NCBI GenBank assembly: GCA_002394305.1
Contig: DGTM01000051.1
Span: 82,600 to 111,031, forward strand
Direction of reading: 5' to 3'
DNA length: 28,432 nt
Origin: Prevotellaceae bacterium UBA4336
GTDB lineage: Bacteria; Bacteroidota; Bacteroidia; Bacteroidales; Bacteroidaceae
Part shown: positions 20,947-28,432 of the stretch, in pieces
How the letters are laid out: each line of letters opens with the position of its first letter
Position numbering within the stretch: the stretch's first letter is position 1
Program-made: the position numbers and the translations under genes
Notes under the pieces: model-generated
What the model saw: only the letters and a program-made list of their open reading frames with translations
Told to the model about the DNA's origin: nothing
The model's database searches: none

Positions 20947-22629
20947 ATGAAGTCACTTAAAATAGCTTTTCCCGTTATCTTAGCATTCATTTCAATAAGT
21001 GTGAATGGGCAGCTGTTTCATCCCCTTGGGTTAAACATAGAAAAGGAGGAACAAAAACGTAATGAATTCCATCCTCGGATGCATGTCGAGGAGAATACTC
21101 TCTATGTCTGCACCAGCCGAGGCCTTTATTCCAAGGATCTGTCCAATGATGGGAGTGAATGGCAGCTTGCTGGTTTCGAGGGTATTCCTCTTCAAGACTA
21201 TGCCAGATGTGGGAACGACATACTTGCCTTGCGCCATAACGTCGGCGAGGAATTCCTTCTCTTGTCGCATGACGGAGGCAAGACCTATGAGGACGTTACG
21301 CCAGAGCCATTCAAACAGCACTTTTACGGGTCTCACGTGATGGTAAGCCTCGTTCAGCATCCTGACAATCCGAATATGCTACTTGTCTCGTCCTATTATT
21401 TGGGTATCTACCAATCCACCGACTTCGGCAAAACGTGGAGTCAGTTAACAGAAGCCATGGCTGGTACGTTCATAGGCTATCATCCTTCAAGGCCAGAGAT
21501 TATCTACAATAGCGGAGAGACTTATACATGGGAACCTCTCTTATACACTACTTATGACGAGGGTGAAACATGGAGAGCGACTGTGCTCAATGGGGGCGGG
21601 GACAACAGAGTCTGTCGAATTTCCTTTAATCCTACGAATCCGGATTGTTGGATTTCTGGGGGATGGAATGTCATATACAAATCTGCTGATAATGGCTTCA
21701 CATGGGATTCGCAGTTCTTGAGTGACGAGAGCTACGGGGCCTTATGGTCTTATTTTGCCTATGACACAGACAACAGCAATAATGTGTATGCAGCAGGAGG
21801 AAGTAGTAATTCCATCAAATTGATGTTTTCCCCCGATGGCGGAAAGTCATGGAGAAAGCCACTGTCTGAATCTTCACAAAATGGAGTGAATGACTTTTTG
21901 CAATACGGTGACAAACTTTTGATTTATGCCAATACGGAAGTATACGAAGTATCAAAGGCAGAGCTGCTTGCGGCGACTTCTCCCACCAACCCAGTCACCT
22001 TCACTGCGGGCCAGATGGCAACCATTATCCTGCCGACGGAGCCGGATGCAAGCAAGGGGAAGTATTACAGGCTGGACCGCGTGGAAGGTAATGAGATTAT
22101 CTTCGAGCAGGAGCTGCAGCCTCGCGCACACGTACCTTATATTATTGTGCCGCATGAGGATTTCAGCATCGACCCGGCGGAGTTGGAGCTGGCGGGGCTG
22201 ACGGGCGACACGGTCTCCGTGGAGGGTGTCCGCTTCATCGGCACATACGTGAGTGAAGTTCTCCCCTCCCTCGGAGGGGATGGGGGAGGCTTCTATTATG
22301 ACATCATCGACCAGACGTCCGACTGCAGTCTTTCCCTCTCGGGGGAAACGGGAAAGGGGGCTGTCGTCGGTGCCTTGCGAGCCTACTTGCTTGTGGACTG
22401 GAAGACGACAGGCTGGAACGACCCCTACACCCAGGGCGGCACAAAGACCCCGTGGCAGAAGATGCCGATTGTCCTTCGCGACGATGCCATGCCCATCGCT
22501 GGCTGCCCCCAAATGGTAAATGGTAAATTGTCAAATGATAAACGCTACGACCTGCAGGGTCGCCGCATCAGCGAAAAGCCTTCACATGGCATCTATATAG
22601 AAGGCGGTAAGGTCAAGGCACGTCCTTAA
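20947..22629 (+). CDS. Secreted Asp-box beta-propeller protein (surface protein 2)
   Basis: The protein has about 560 residues and a signal peptide (MKSLKIAFPVILAFISISVN). Five Asp-box (BNR) motifs S/T-x-D-x-G-x-T/S-W/Y are evenly placed: SHDGGKTY (107-114), STDFGKTW (157-164), TYDEGETW (202-209), SADNGFTW (246-253) and SPDGGKSW (295-302), indicating a multi-bladed beta-propeller. Sialidase catalytic motifs (FRIP, Arg triad) are not evident, so binding rather than hydrolysis is likely. The common module begins near residue 352. The start at 20947 is chosen because AATAAATATGAA is shared with gene 3; 20932 is possible. It follows the short frame by 25 bases. Confidence 0.82.
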   Translation: MKSLKIAFPVILAFISISVNGQLFHPLGLNIEKEEQKRNEFHPRMHVEENTLYVCTSRGLYSKDLSNDGSEWQLAGFEGIPLQDYARCGNDILALRHNVGEEFLLLSHDGGKTYEDVTPEPFKQHFYGSHVMVSLVQHPDNPNMLLVSSYYLGIYQSTDFGKTWSQLTEAMAGTFIGYHPSRPEIIYNSGETYTWEPLLYTTYDEGETWRATVLNGGGDNRVCRISFNPTNPDCWISGGWNVIYKSADNGFTWDSQFLSDESYGALWSYFAYDTDNSNNVYAAGGSSNSIKLMFSPDGGKSWRKPLSESSQNGVNDFLQYGDKLLIYANTEVYEVSKAELLAATSPTNPVTFTAGQMATIILPTEPDASKGKYYRLDRVEGNEIIFEQELQPRAHVPYIIVPHEDFSIDPAELELAGLTGDTVSVEGVRFIGTYVSEVLPSLGGDGGGFYYDIIDQTSDCSLSLSGETGKGAVVGALRAYLLVDWKTTGWNDPYTQGGTKTPWQKMPIVLRDDAMPIAGCPQMVNGKLSNDKRYDLQGRRISEKPSHGIYIEGGKVKARP

Positions 22630-22661
22630 AGAGCATGGTCAAGGCGCGTACTTGACAAACA
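22000..22661. repeat. Shared C-terminal cassette, copy 2
   Basis: The same module and tail as copy 1, including the GC-rich palindromes (about 22261-22290 and 22331-22348), the GGTAAATGGTAAAT-like words near the end and the TACTTGACAA boundary. It is followed by the second short conserved frame. Confidence 0.85.
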
Positions 22662-22876
22662 CCCCTCATGTCGTTTATGTTCAGAACGACACCATTACAG
22701 GGACAAAAACTATTTTCTCAGACATAATCTATGTAGGCAAGGATGTTACTGACAGAAAAAACTACGGAGATGTAATCCTCGGTCAAGGTGATATCACGCT
22801 GAAAGCAAAAACTGTCACAATCAAGAATTCCACGACAATTCCACTGGGTACAAAGCTGAAAATAGGAAACCAATAA
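22652..22876 (+). CDS. Conserved short reading frame without ATG (copy 2)
   Basis: This is the counterpart of 20697-20921 in the same position after the cassette, again beginning at TTG in TACTTGACAAACACC. It encodes TPHVVYVQNDTITGTKTI, IIYVGKDV, GDVILGQGDITLKAKTVTIK and PLGTKLKI. By eye about 17 of 73 codons differ in amino acid and about 11 differ silently from copy 1; the hydrophobic strand pattern is kept and no stop has arisen. Function unknown; see copy 1 for the alternatives. Confidence 0.45.
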   Translation: MTNTPHVVYVQNDTITGTKTIFSDIIYVGKDVTDRKNYGDVILGQGDITLKAKTVTIKNSTTIPLGTKLKIGNQ

Positions 22877-22899
22877 AAAAATGTTTTATGCAAATAAAT

Positions 22900-24645
22900 A
22901 TGAAAACTATGAAACCACAAAGATTAACCATACTACTCGCCAGCCTCTTAGTTTCGCTGGTTACATGCGGCCAACTATTTCGTCCCCTTGGCCTGGGCGA
23001 AGAGAAATGCAACATATATGGCGAGAGTTTCTTCCGGCCGCAATTACATGTCGAGGGCGACATACTCTATGCCTGCACCAACCGTGGCCTATATTCAAAG
23101 GATTTGTCCCGTGACGATAGTGCGTGGCAATTAGTCGGGTTCGAAGGAGTTCCCCTACAAGACTATGCCCGCAAAGGGGATGACATATTGGCCATGAGCT
23201 TTAAGTATGGCGAAGGATTCCTGTTGTTGTCGCATGATGGCGGGCAGACTTATAAAGACTGTACGCCAGATAACATGAGAAGGAATCAGTTCACCGTGCC
23301 ATTGAATCTTGACAGACATCCTTCCGACCCGAATACGCTGCTCATCTCAACAGCCCTGCTTGGCAGTGGCATATTCCGTACTGTCGACTTTGGAAGGACT
23401 TGGGATAAACTGACATCCTATACACCTAATTACATGGGCTTTCATCCTTTGGATCCAGAGATAATCTACGAATGCGGTGGCGGCGGGGATTACACAGACG
23501 AAGAGACAGATTTCAGGATAAGCTATGATGGCGGGCTGACATGGGAAGACAAATCATCCTGTTTCCCAAACTATAGCAGTGTCTTTCACATGGCATTTCA
23601 TCCCACCAACCCGAACAGATGGATTGCCGGTGATTACTGGGGCGTGCACATAACAGACGACAACGGTCACACATGGAACACACAACATTTCAGCGGTAAT
23701 TATACCCCTGAAGATTATGAAAGTCTGATTGAATGGCGATATGCATCATTCGATAACGAAAATCCCGACATTGTATATATGGCAGGAGGACATCATAATG
23801 AATACATGAAACTCATTTGCTCTACGGACGGAGGCAAGACATGGAACAGACCGTATCTTGAACCCATCAAGGCCAGTCCGACAGAAAGCGTCTTTGACAT
23901 GAAGCAATACGGCGACATGCTGCTGATTTACTCCCAGTCCGATGTCTACGAAGTATCAAAAGCCGAACTGATTGCAGCGACATCTCCCACCGAGCCTGTC
24001 ACCTTCTTCAAAGACCAGATGGCAACGATTGTCCTGCCGACTGAGCCGGATGCGAGCAAGGGGAAATACTACCGCTTGGCGGGATGCAAGGAAGGTGAGA
24101 TTGTCTTCGAGCAGGAGCTTCAGCCTCGCGCACACGTACCTTATATTATAGTACCGCATGAGGATTTCAGCATCGACCCAGCGGAGCTGGAGCTGGCGGG
24201 GCTGACGGGCGACACAGTCTCCGTGGAGGGCGTCCGCTTCATCGGCACATACGTTAGTGAAGTTCTCCCCTCCCTCGGAGGGGATGGGGGAGGCTTCTAT
24301 TATGACATCATCGACCAGACGCCCGACTGCAGTCTTTCCCTCTCGGGGGAAACGGGAATGCAGGCTGTCGTCGGTGCCTTGCGAGCCTACTTGCTTGTGG
24401 ACTGGAAGACGACAGGCTGGAACGACCCCTACACCCAGGGCGGCACAAAGGACCCGTGGCAGAAGATGGAAATCGTACTCAAAGACGAGAGGACGGGGAT
24501 GGATAGCCACAATGATATTAAAAATGAAGAATTAAGAATTAAAAATGACAGGGGCATCTACGACCTGCATGGCCGCAGAGTGAGTGGATCAAAGCTCCCT
24601 CGCGGCATCTACATCAAGGATGGAAGGAAGAAAAGAGTACGATAA
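22900..24645 (+). CDS. Secreted Asp-box beta-propeller protein (surface protein 3)
   Basis: The protein is about 581 residues and a clear paralogue of surface protein 2 (shared QLFRPLGL-type start, LYACTNRGLYSKDLS, GFEGVPLQDYAR). Asp boxes are SHDGGQTY, TVDFGRTW, SYDGGLTW, TDDNGHTW and STDGGKTW. A signal peptide lies in PQRLTILLASLLVSLVTCG; the Cys there is not in a good lipobox. The shared module begins near residue 369. The end differs from the other three: IKNEELRIKN, encoded by an ATTAAAAAT-type repeat, followed by IYDLHGRRVSGSKLPRGIYI and a basic tail, with no 26-bp tail repeat. The propeller halves of proteins 2 and 3 are much more diverged than their modules. Confidence 0.82.
   Translation: MKTMKPQRLTILLASLLVSLVTCGQLFRPLGLGEEKCNIYGESFFRPQLHVEGDILYACTNRGLYSKDLSRDDSAWQLVGFEGVPLQDYARKGDDILAMSFKYGEGFLLLSHDGGQTYKDCTPDNMRRNQFTVPLNLDRHPSDPNTLLISTALLGSGIFRTVDFGRTWDKLTSYTPNYMGFHPLDPEIIYECGGGGDYTDEETDFRISYDGGLTWEDKSSCFPNYSSVFHMAFHPTNPNRWIAGDYWGVHITDDNGHTWNTQHFSGNYTPEDYESLIEWRYASFDNENPDIVYMAGGHHNEYMKLICSTDGGKTWNRPYLEPIKASPTESVFDMKQYGDMLLIYSQSDVYEVSKAELIAATSPTEPVTFFKDQMATIVLPTEPDASKGKYYRLAGCKEGEIVFEQELQPRAHVPYIIVPHEDFSIDPAELELAGLTGDTVSVEGVRFIGTYVSEVLPSLGGDGGGFYYDIIDQTPDCSLSLSGETGMQAVVGALRAYLLVDWKTTGWNDPYTQGGTKDPWQKMEIVLKDERTGMDSHNDIKNEELRIKNDRGIYDLHGRRVSGSKLPRGIYIKDGRKKRVR
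24004..24645. repeat. Shared C-terminal cassette, copy 3 (divergent end)
   Basis: Nearly identical to the other copies up to about 24470, including the GC-rich palindromes (about 24267-24296 and 24337-24354). The last 170 bases are replaced by different sequence with an in-frame AATTAAGAATTAAAAATGA repeat. There is no tail unit and no short frame after it. Confidence 0.8.
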
Positions 24646-24753
24646 TAAACATCTTTAATAACAATAAGCAAAATCTGTAAAATTGATGCCGGGTACACTC
24701 ATAAAAAGAGGCTCGCAGCTAAAAATAAATAGCAACAACTAAAACACAGAGCT

Positions 24754-27006
24754 ATGAATAACTTTTTTAACAACAAACACTTATTCTCAAAGAGGATGTG
24801 TGTTATTGCCGCAAGAATTTCTTTTGTGGTTATTTCGGCTTTCGTGTGTGTACAATCATTCGCACAATCAGAGGCTCCTCACCAGCCCCTGCCGCTCCTC
24901 GAAGGCAATCCGATATGGGAATATAAGCATGAGCATATACCCACACCGCGTAGCGATGATTGGATGAAGTGTTGGATTGACACAGGCGCCAGAAGCTTCA
25001 CCTACTATTTCCTTGGCAGGCAGAAGGAGATAGACGGCAAGACCTATACGATGATGGGTGAAATAGTAAGCAGGGGTGAAGATATTACCTTCAACCGCTG
25101 GTATCCAGTCCGTGAGGAGAACGGCATTGTCTATACTATCACGGACTCTTTGCCTGGAGTCGTTGAGCATGTATATAATGATGATTATGAAATCCCTTAC
25201 CTGCAAGAGGGAAACGAATGCATACTCTATAACTTCGGTGCAGAGATAGGAGACAAATTGGATAAGAACAACGTGGTAAAATCCTTTGACACCTATCAGC
25301 TGATGGATGGTACGGAGTGCCGTGTCTTAAAGACGGGTACACACTATGACTTGTATGAAAAGATCGGGTACCGGGATGATTACGGGACAAGCGGTTTAAT
25401 GGACCCGCTCGATGGAATCATAATACCCCTCAATGGACATGTATATGTTAGTTATCTCAACGCTTATTACCAAGACGACATGATGCTCTACAAGGCACCC
25501 GATGCCCGGGAGGGATTATGTATTGACGATACCATCTGGTCACGTGAAGATGCATACGAGTATGCGCGTTCATACAAAGTTGACCCTCGCAGGGAAGAGG
25601 TTTTCGCATATATTCAACAACTGCAAAAGGTTACAGCATGGGAAGTGAACATAGACGGATTGAGTTATCTTCTGGATCCCGATAAGCATGAAGCCATCAT
25701 CAGCAACGGAAACAAATGTTCCGGCGAGCTGGACATACCTTCAGAAGTTGTTTACGAAGGACAGACATTTGTTACGAAGAGTATGTTATGGAACGCATTC
25801 TATAACTGTACCGGGCTGACAAAGGTGAGGATTCCCAAGACCATTGAAACCGTCATACATTATTATCCCGGCTCCATCTTGGAAGAACCGACATCAGTTA
25901 CAATGCTCAAGGCCTCCGACTACATGAATATATTCAGAGGCTGTCTGTCTCTTGAAGCAATCGAGGTCGATGTGGATAATCCCATCATGTGCTCAGACAA
26001 CGGCGTGCTTTTCAGTAAAGACAAGACATGCTTATACTGCTATCCGGCTGGAATAAGCAGAGAGAGCTTCACGATTCCAGAGACTGTGACACGGATTGGT
26101 GCTTATGCCATTTCAAATAACAAGTGTCTTGTCTCATTGACGATTCCCGGCAGTGTAACGCAAATCTGCGGCTATACCATCATGTATTGCCTTGCTTTGA
26201 CCGATGTCTATTACCCTTCGGAAGAGGTTCCCGTTACAAGTAGGTTTGCATTTGCAGGTTCTAACATCCCTCATGCTACGCTCCATGTGCCGGCTGGGTC
26301 TGTAGATGCATACAAGTCAACTGCTCCCTGGGACTTTTTCGGAAACATTGTGGCACTGCAGAATCCTGTCGCCTTCACCGAAGGGCAGATGGCAACGATT
26401 GTCCTGCCGACTGAGCCGGATGCGAGCAAGGGGAAATACTACCGCTTGGCAGGATGCAAGGAAGGTGAGATTGTCTTCGAGCAGGAGCTGCAGCCTCGCG
26501 CACACGTACCTTATATTATTGTGCCGCATGAGGACTTTAGCATCGACCCGGCGGAGCTGGAGCTGGCGGGGCTGACGGGCGACACGGTCTCCGTGGAGGG
26601 TGTCCGCTTCATCGGCACATACGTGAGCGAGGTTCTTCCCTCCTTGGGAGGGGACGGGGGAAGCTCTTACTATTATGACATCATCGACCAGACGTCCGAC
26701 TGCAGCTTTTCCCCCTCGGGGGAAACGGGAATGCAGGCTGTCGTCGGTGCCTTGCGAGCCTACTTGCTTGTGGACTGGAAGACGACAGGCTGGAACGACC
26801 CCTATGCCCAGGGCGGTACAAAATCCCCGTGGGAGAAGATGCCGATTGTCCTTCGCGACGATGCCACGCCCATCGCTGGCTGCCCCCAAATGGTAAATGG
26901 TAAATCGTCAAATGATAAACGCTACGACCTGCAGGGTCGCCGCACTAACAAAAACCCGGCACGTGGCATCTATATAGAAGGAGGAAGGGTCAAGGCACGA
27001 CCTTGA
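24754..27006 (+). CDS. Secreted protein with BspA-like LRR region (surface protein 4)
   Basis: The 750-residue protein has a signal peptide (ARISFVVISAFVCVQSFAQ after a 20-residue polar lead). Residues about 45-300 form a region I do not recognise, starting LPLLEGNPIWEYKHEHIP and containing YYFLGRQKEIDGKTYTMMGE, a pattern seen in Prevotella hypothetical surface proteins. From about 300 to 540 come LRR_5/BspA-type repeats (TVTRIGAYAISNNKCLVSLT) closed by ATLHVPAGSVDAYKSTAPWD. The shared module starts near 541 and ends YDLQGRRTNKNPARGIYIEG. A 108-base gap separates it from gene 3 with no clear promoter, so operon membership is likely. It converges on nth. Confidence 0.86.
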   Translation: MNNFFNNKHLFSKRMCVIAARISFVVISAFVCVQSFAQSEAPHQPLPLLEGNPIWEYKHEHIPTPRSDDWMKCWIDTGARSFTYYFLGRQKEIDGKTYTMMGEIVSRGEDITFNRWYPVREENGIVYTITDSLPGVVEHVYNDDYEIPYLQEGNECILYNFGAEIGDKLDKNNVVKSFDTYQLMDGTECRVLKTGTHYDLYEKIGYRDDYGTSGLMDPLDGIIIPLNGHVYVSYLNAYYQDDMMLYKAPDAREGLCIDDTIWSREDAYEYARSYKVDPRREEVFAYIQQLQKVTAWEVNIDGLSYLLDPDKHEAIISNGNKCSGELDIPSEVVYEGQTFVTKSMLWNAFYNCTGLTKVRIPKTIETVIHYYPGSILEEPTSVTMLKASDYMNIFRGCLSLEAIEVDVDNPIMCSDNGVLFSKDKTCLYCYPAGISRESFTIPETVTRIGAYAISNNKCLVSLTIPGSVTQICGYTIMYCLALTDVYYPSEEVPVTSRFAFAGSNIPHATLHVPAGSVDAYKSTAPWDFFGNIVALQNPVAFTEGQMATIVLPTEPDASKGKYYRLAGCKEGEIVFEQELQPRAHVPYIIVPHEDFSIDPAELELAGLTGDTVSVEGVRFIGTYVSEVLPSLGGDGGSSYYYDIIDQTSDCSFSPSGETGMQAVVGALRAYLLVDWKTTGWNDPYAQGGTKSPWEKMPIVLRDDATPIAGCPQMVNGKSSNDKRYDLQGRRTNKNPARGIYIEGGRVKARP

Positions 27007-27066
27007 AGAGCATGGTCAAGGCACGTCCTTAAAGAGCATGGTCAAGGCGTGTACTTGACAAGCAAG
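26374..27066. repeat. Shared C-terminal cassette, copy 4, with a three-unit 26-bp tail repeat
   Basis: The common module again, with a more diverged first palindrome (CCCTCCTTGGGAGGGG, near 26638-26653). At the end the 26-bp unit GGTCAAGGCACGTCCTTAAA plus GAGCAT occurs three times in a row; the first copy encodes the last residues and stop, and the others are downstream. The third ends at TACTTGACAA, as in copies 1 and 2, but the short conserved frame is absent. Confidence 0.82.
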
Positions 27067-27067
27067 G

Positions 27068-27721
27068 TCAGAGCCCGTCTTTGATAAGGGTCGGACAGCT
27101 CTTGCAGAGGCGGGCCAGGCCGCAGCTCTTGCACTTCGGCCGCAGGGCGGTGCAGGTGTAGCGCCCGTGCAGGATGAGCCAGTGGTGAGCCAAGGGAATC
27201 TCTTCCTCCGCGAAGTAACGGGTGAGCATCTGCTCCACGCTGAGCGGCGTGGTGCAGGACTTCGGCACAAGGCCCAGGCGGTGGCTCACACGGAAGACAT
27301 GCGTGTCGACCGCCATCCTTGCCTCGCCCCAGACGACGCTCAGCACGACGTTGGCCGTCTTGCGCCCCACGCCCGGCAGTGCCGTCAGTTCCTTCAGGTC
27401 CTGCGGCACTTCGCCCCCGTGCTTCTCCCATAGCATCCGCGCCATCTCCACCAAGTGTTTTGCCTTGCTGTTTGGGTAGGAGACGGAGCGGATGTAGTCG
27501 TAGATGACCTCGGGCGTAGCCAGCGCCATTGCCTCGGCAGTGGGGTAGTCCTCGAAGAGGCGAGGCGTGACCTGGTTGATGCGCTTGTCGGTGCACTGTG
27601 CGCTGAGGATTGTGGCTACGAGCAGCTGGAAGGGGCTGCCGTAGTGAAGCTCCGTCTTTGCCTCCGGCATAGCCTGCCGGAAGTAGGCTGCCACTTCGCG
27701 ATAAAGCTGCTTGCGTGTCAT
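27068..27721 (-). CDS. nth: Endonuclease III (DNA glycosylase/AP lyase)
   Basis: Nth removes oxidised pyrimidines and nicks the abasic site in base excision repair. The 217-residue protein has the helix-hairpin-helix LPGVGRKTANVV with catalytic Lys121, Asp139 in AVDTHVFRV, and the 4Fe-4S cluster ligands Cys190-X6-Cys197-X2-Cys200-X5-Cys206. LLVATILSAQCTDKRINQV (33-51) is also characteristic. The start at 27721 is used; the ATG at 27754 lies beyond the -7 promoter element (27744-27751). The gene is monocistronic here and converges on surface protein 4 across a 61-base repeat. Confidence 0.96.
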   Translation of the reverse strand: MTRKQLYREVAAYFRQAMPEAKTELHYGSPFQLLVATILSAQCTDKRINQVTPRLFEDYPTAEAMALATPEVIYDYIRSVSYPNSKAKHLVEMARMLWEKHGGEVPQDLKELTALPGVGRKTANVVLSVVWGEARMAVDTHVFRVSHRLGLVPKSCTTPLSVEQMLTRYFAEEEIPLAHHWLILHGRYTCTALRPKCKSCGLARLCKSCPTLIKDGL

Positions 27722-27743
27722 TGTCGTTGTTTTCAGAGTGGTG

Positions 27744-27774
27744 CAAAAGTACAAAGATTATCCGAGATAACAAA
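27744..27774 (-). promoter_or_regulatory. Promoter of nth
   Basis: On the minus strand TTTG (27771-27774), a 19-bp spacer and TACTTTTG (27744-27751) match the consensus. It gives a leader of about 15-20 bases and settles the start codon. Confidence 0.72.
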
Positions 27775-28432
27775 GTTTTCCTTCCTTTATATGCAAAAGG
27801 AAAGAAAAAAATTATTGGCGTCCGCTAATAGTTGAAATTTGTCTTTCGGGACATCCCGCTGCAAACAACCATCTTTTGTCTATATCTTTCTGAATTTCGA
27901 CACAGCTGTCAATACGTCGTTTTTAGGGTGCTTGCACATGAGGCAACGGTTTTTCGAGCGTTTTTTCATCTTTGCACTAACCTTTTTCGGAACAGAATAT
28001 TTTTCGTCATGCAAAATTTTCGAAAACTACCTACATACCTACACAATGCCACTTAACGCACACTAATGCAGGCTATTACACCATGTATGTAGCCTACATA
28101 AATTCGGAGCTACCTACACAAAAAGAGGCATTTTAATGGCTTTTTGACGCTATTTGCATGTTATCTTACTGAGGCTCTGCTTGTTTCGTTTAACATATCC
28201 AAGGCGAAAAAAACTTTTTCGCAGGCGAAACAAAAAGTTTCATCGGGGGAAACAACACGTTTTGACGTGTCGTGCGATGTTGAAGTACCTGTCAAGGGGT
28301 TCTGTGCGGCCTGAAAACAGAGGTGATTAAGGTGAAAATCGGTGAAATGGCGGAATGATTTCAAAAATGTATGCAACATACATCGTGTAACATACAGAAT
28401 GTTAATGTGTAAACATCGTTTGTGTAGGTATG
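27775..28432. other. Non-coding region with hairpins and CCTACA words
   Basis: I see no convincing gene; the frames present are short and low-complexity. TACCTACACA-type words occur at about 28027-28045 and 28111-28122, and their complement TGTGTAGGTA at 28421-28430. Three small hairpins are consecutive: GCGAAAAA/TTTTTCGC (28204-28222), GAAAC/GTTTC (28227-28241) and ACACGT/ACGTGT (28255-28270). Near the right edge are several ACATAC/GTATGT words. The region may be a leader or promoter region for a gene to the right. Confidence 0.5.

Noticed and set aside
20947..24645. Sialidase activity for the two propeller proteins
   Set aside because: Asp boxes show the fold, but the FRIP motif and catalytic Arg/Tyr/Glu set are not apparent.
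25540..25548. TCACGTGAA, resembling the core of a parS site
   Set aside because: It lies inside the coding sequence of surface protein 4 and only the core matches; the full TGTTTCACGTGAAACA palindrome is absent.
28161..28379. Minus-strand frame of 72 codons
   Set aside because: Its sequence is generated by the GGCGAAA and hairpin repeats; no homology or promoter seen.

Overview
The window looks like a chromosomal segment of a Bacteroidales bacterium, most likely Prevotella or a close relative. Supporting signs are Bacteroidetes-type promoters (TTTG, 19-20 bp, TAnnTTTG) in front of many genes, no clear Shine-Dalgarno sequences, the order parA-parB-DUF5683-lytic transglycosylase-relA/spoT, BspA-like leucine-rich-repeat proteins, a TPR lipoprotein regulator with a C-terminal helix-turn-helix, and abundant short intergenic repeats. 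The genus is an inference; no rRNA is present.

Layout. 1-5.4 kb is almost entirely minus strand: a truncated TetR regulator, an EamA-family transporter preceded by an overlapping 33-residue membrane peptide, an ABM-domain protein coupled to luxS, then lpxB and surE. A plus-strand initiator tRNA lies at 759-831. From 5.6 to 11.7 kb a plus-strand run carries parA, parB, a DUF5683 protein, a LysM lytic transglycosylase and a bifunctional Rel/SpoT enzyme. The surE/parA divergence at 5.43-5.64 kb carries two promoters and two DnaA-box-like nonamers. Next come a convergent carbon-nitrogen hydrolase, a 1-kb non-coding repeat region (12.5-13.5 kb), a GH20 beta-hexosaminidase and an OPT-family oligopeptide transporter.

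17.3-27.0 kb is an accessory surface-protein locus. A membrane-anchored TPR/HTH regulator (minus) is divergent from four secreted proteins (plus). Two have LRR_5/BspA-type repeats and two have Asp-box beta-propellers. All four end in nearly the same module of about 210 residues, whose DNA is far more alike than the upstream parts. Two short conserved reading frames without ATG lie between them. An nth (endonuclease III) gene converges from the right, followed by about 650 bp of non-coding, hairpin-rich DNA.

The most striking property is repeat content. Two loci (about 2.3 and 13.0 kb) share an array of AT-rich palindromes spaced exactly 21 bp apart and flanked by 22-bp repeats. GC-rich palindromes with a CCCCTCC-N3-GGAGGGG core occur in frame inside unrelated genes (the OPT transporter and the surface proteins, with related forms in lpxB). 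Short words typical of the intergenic DNA also form parts of coding sequences, start regions and stop codons.
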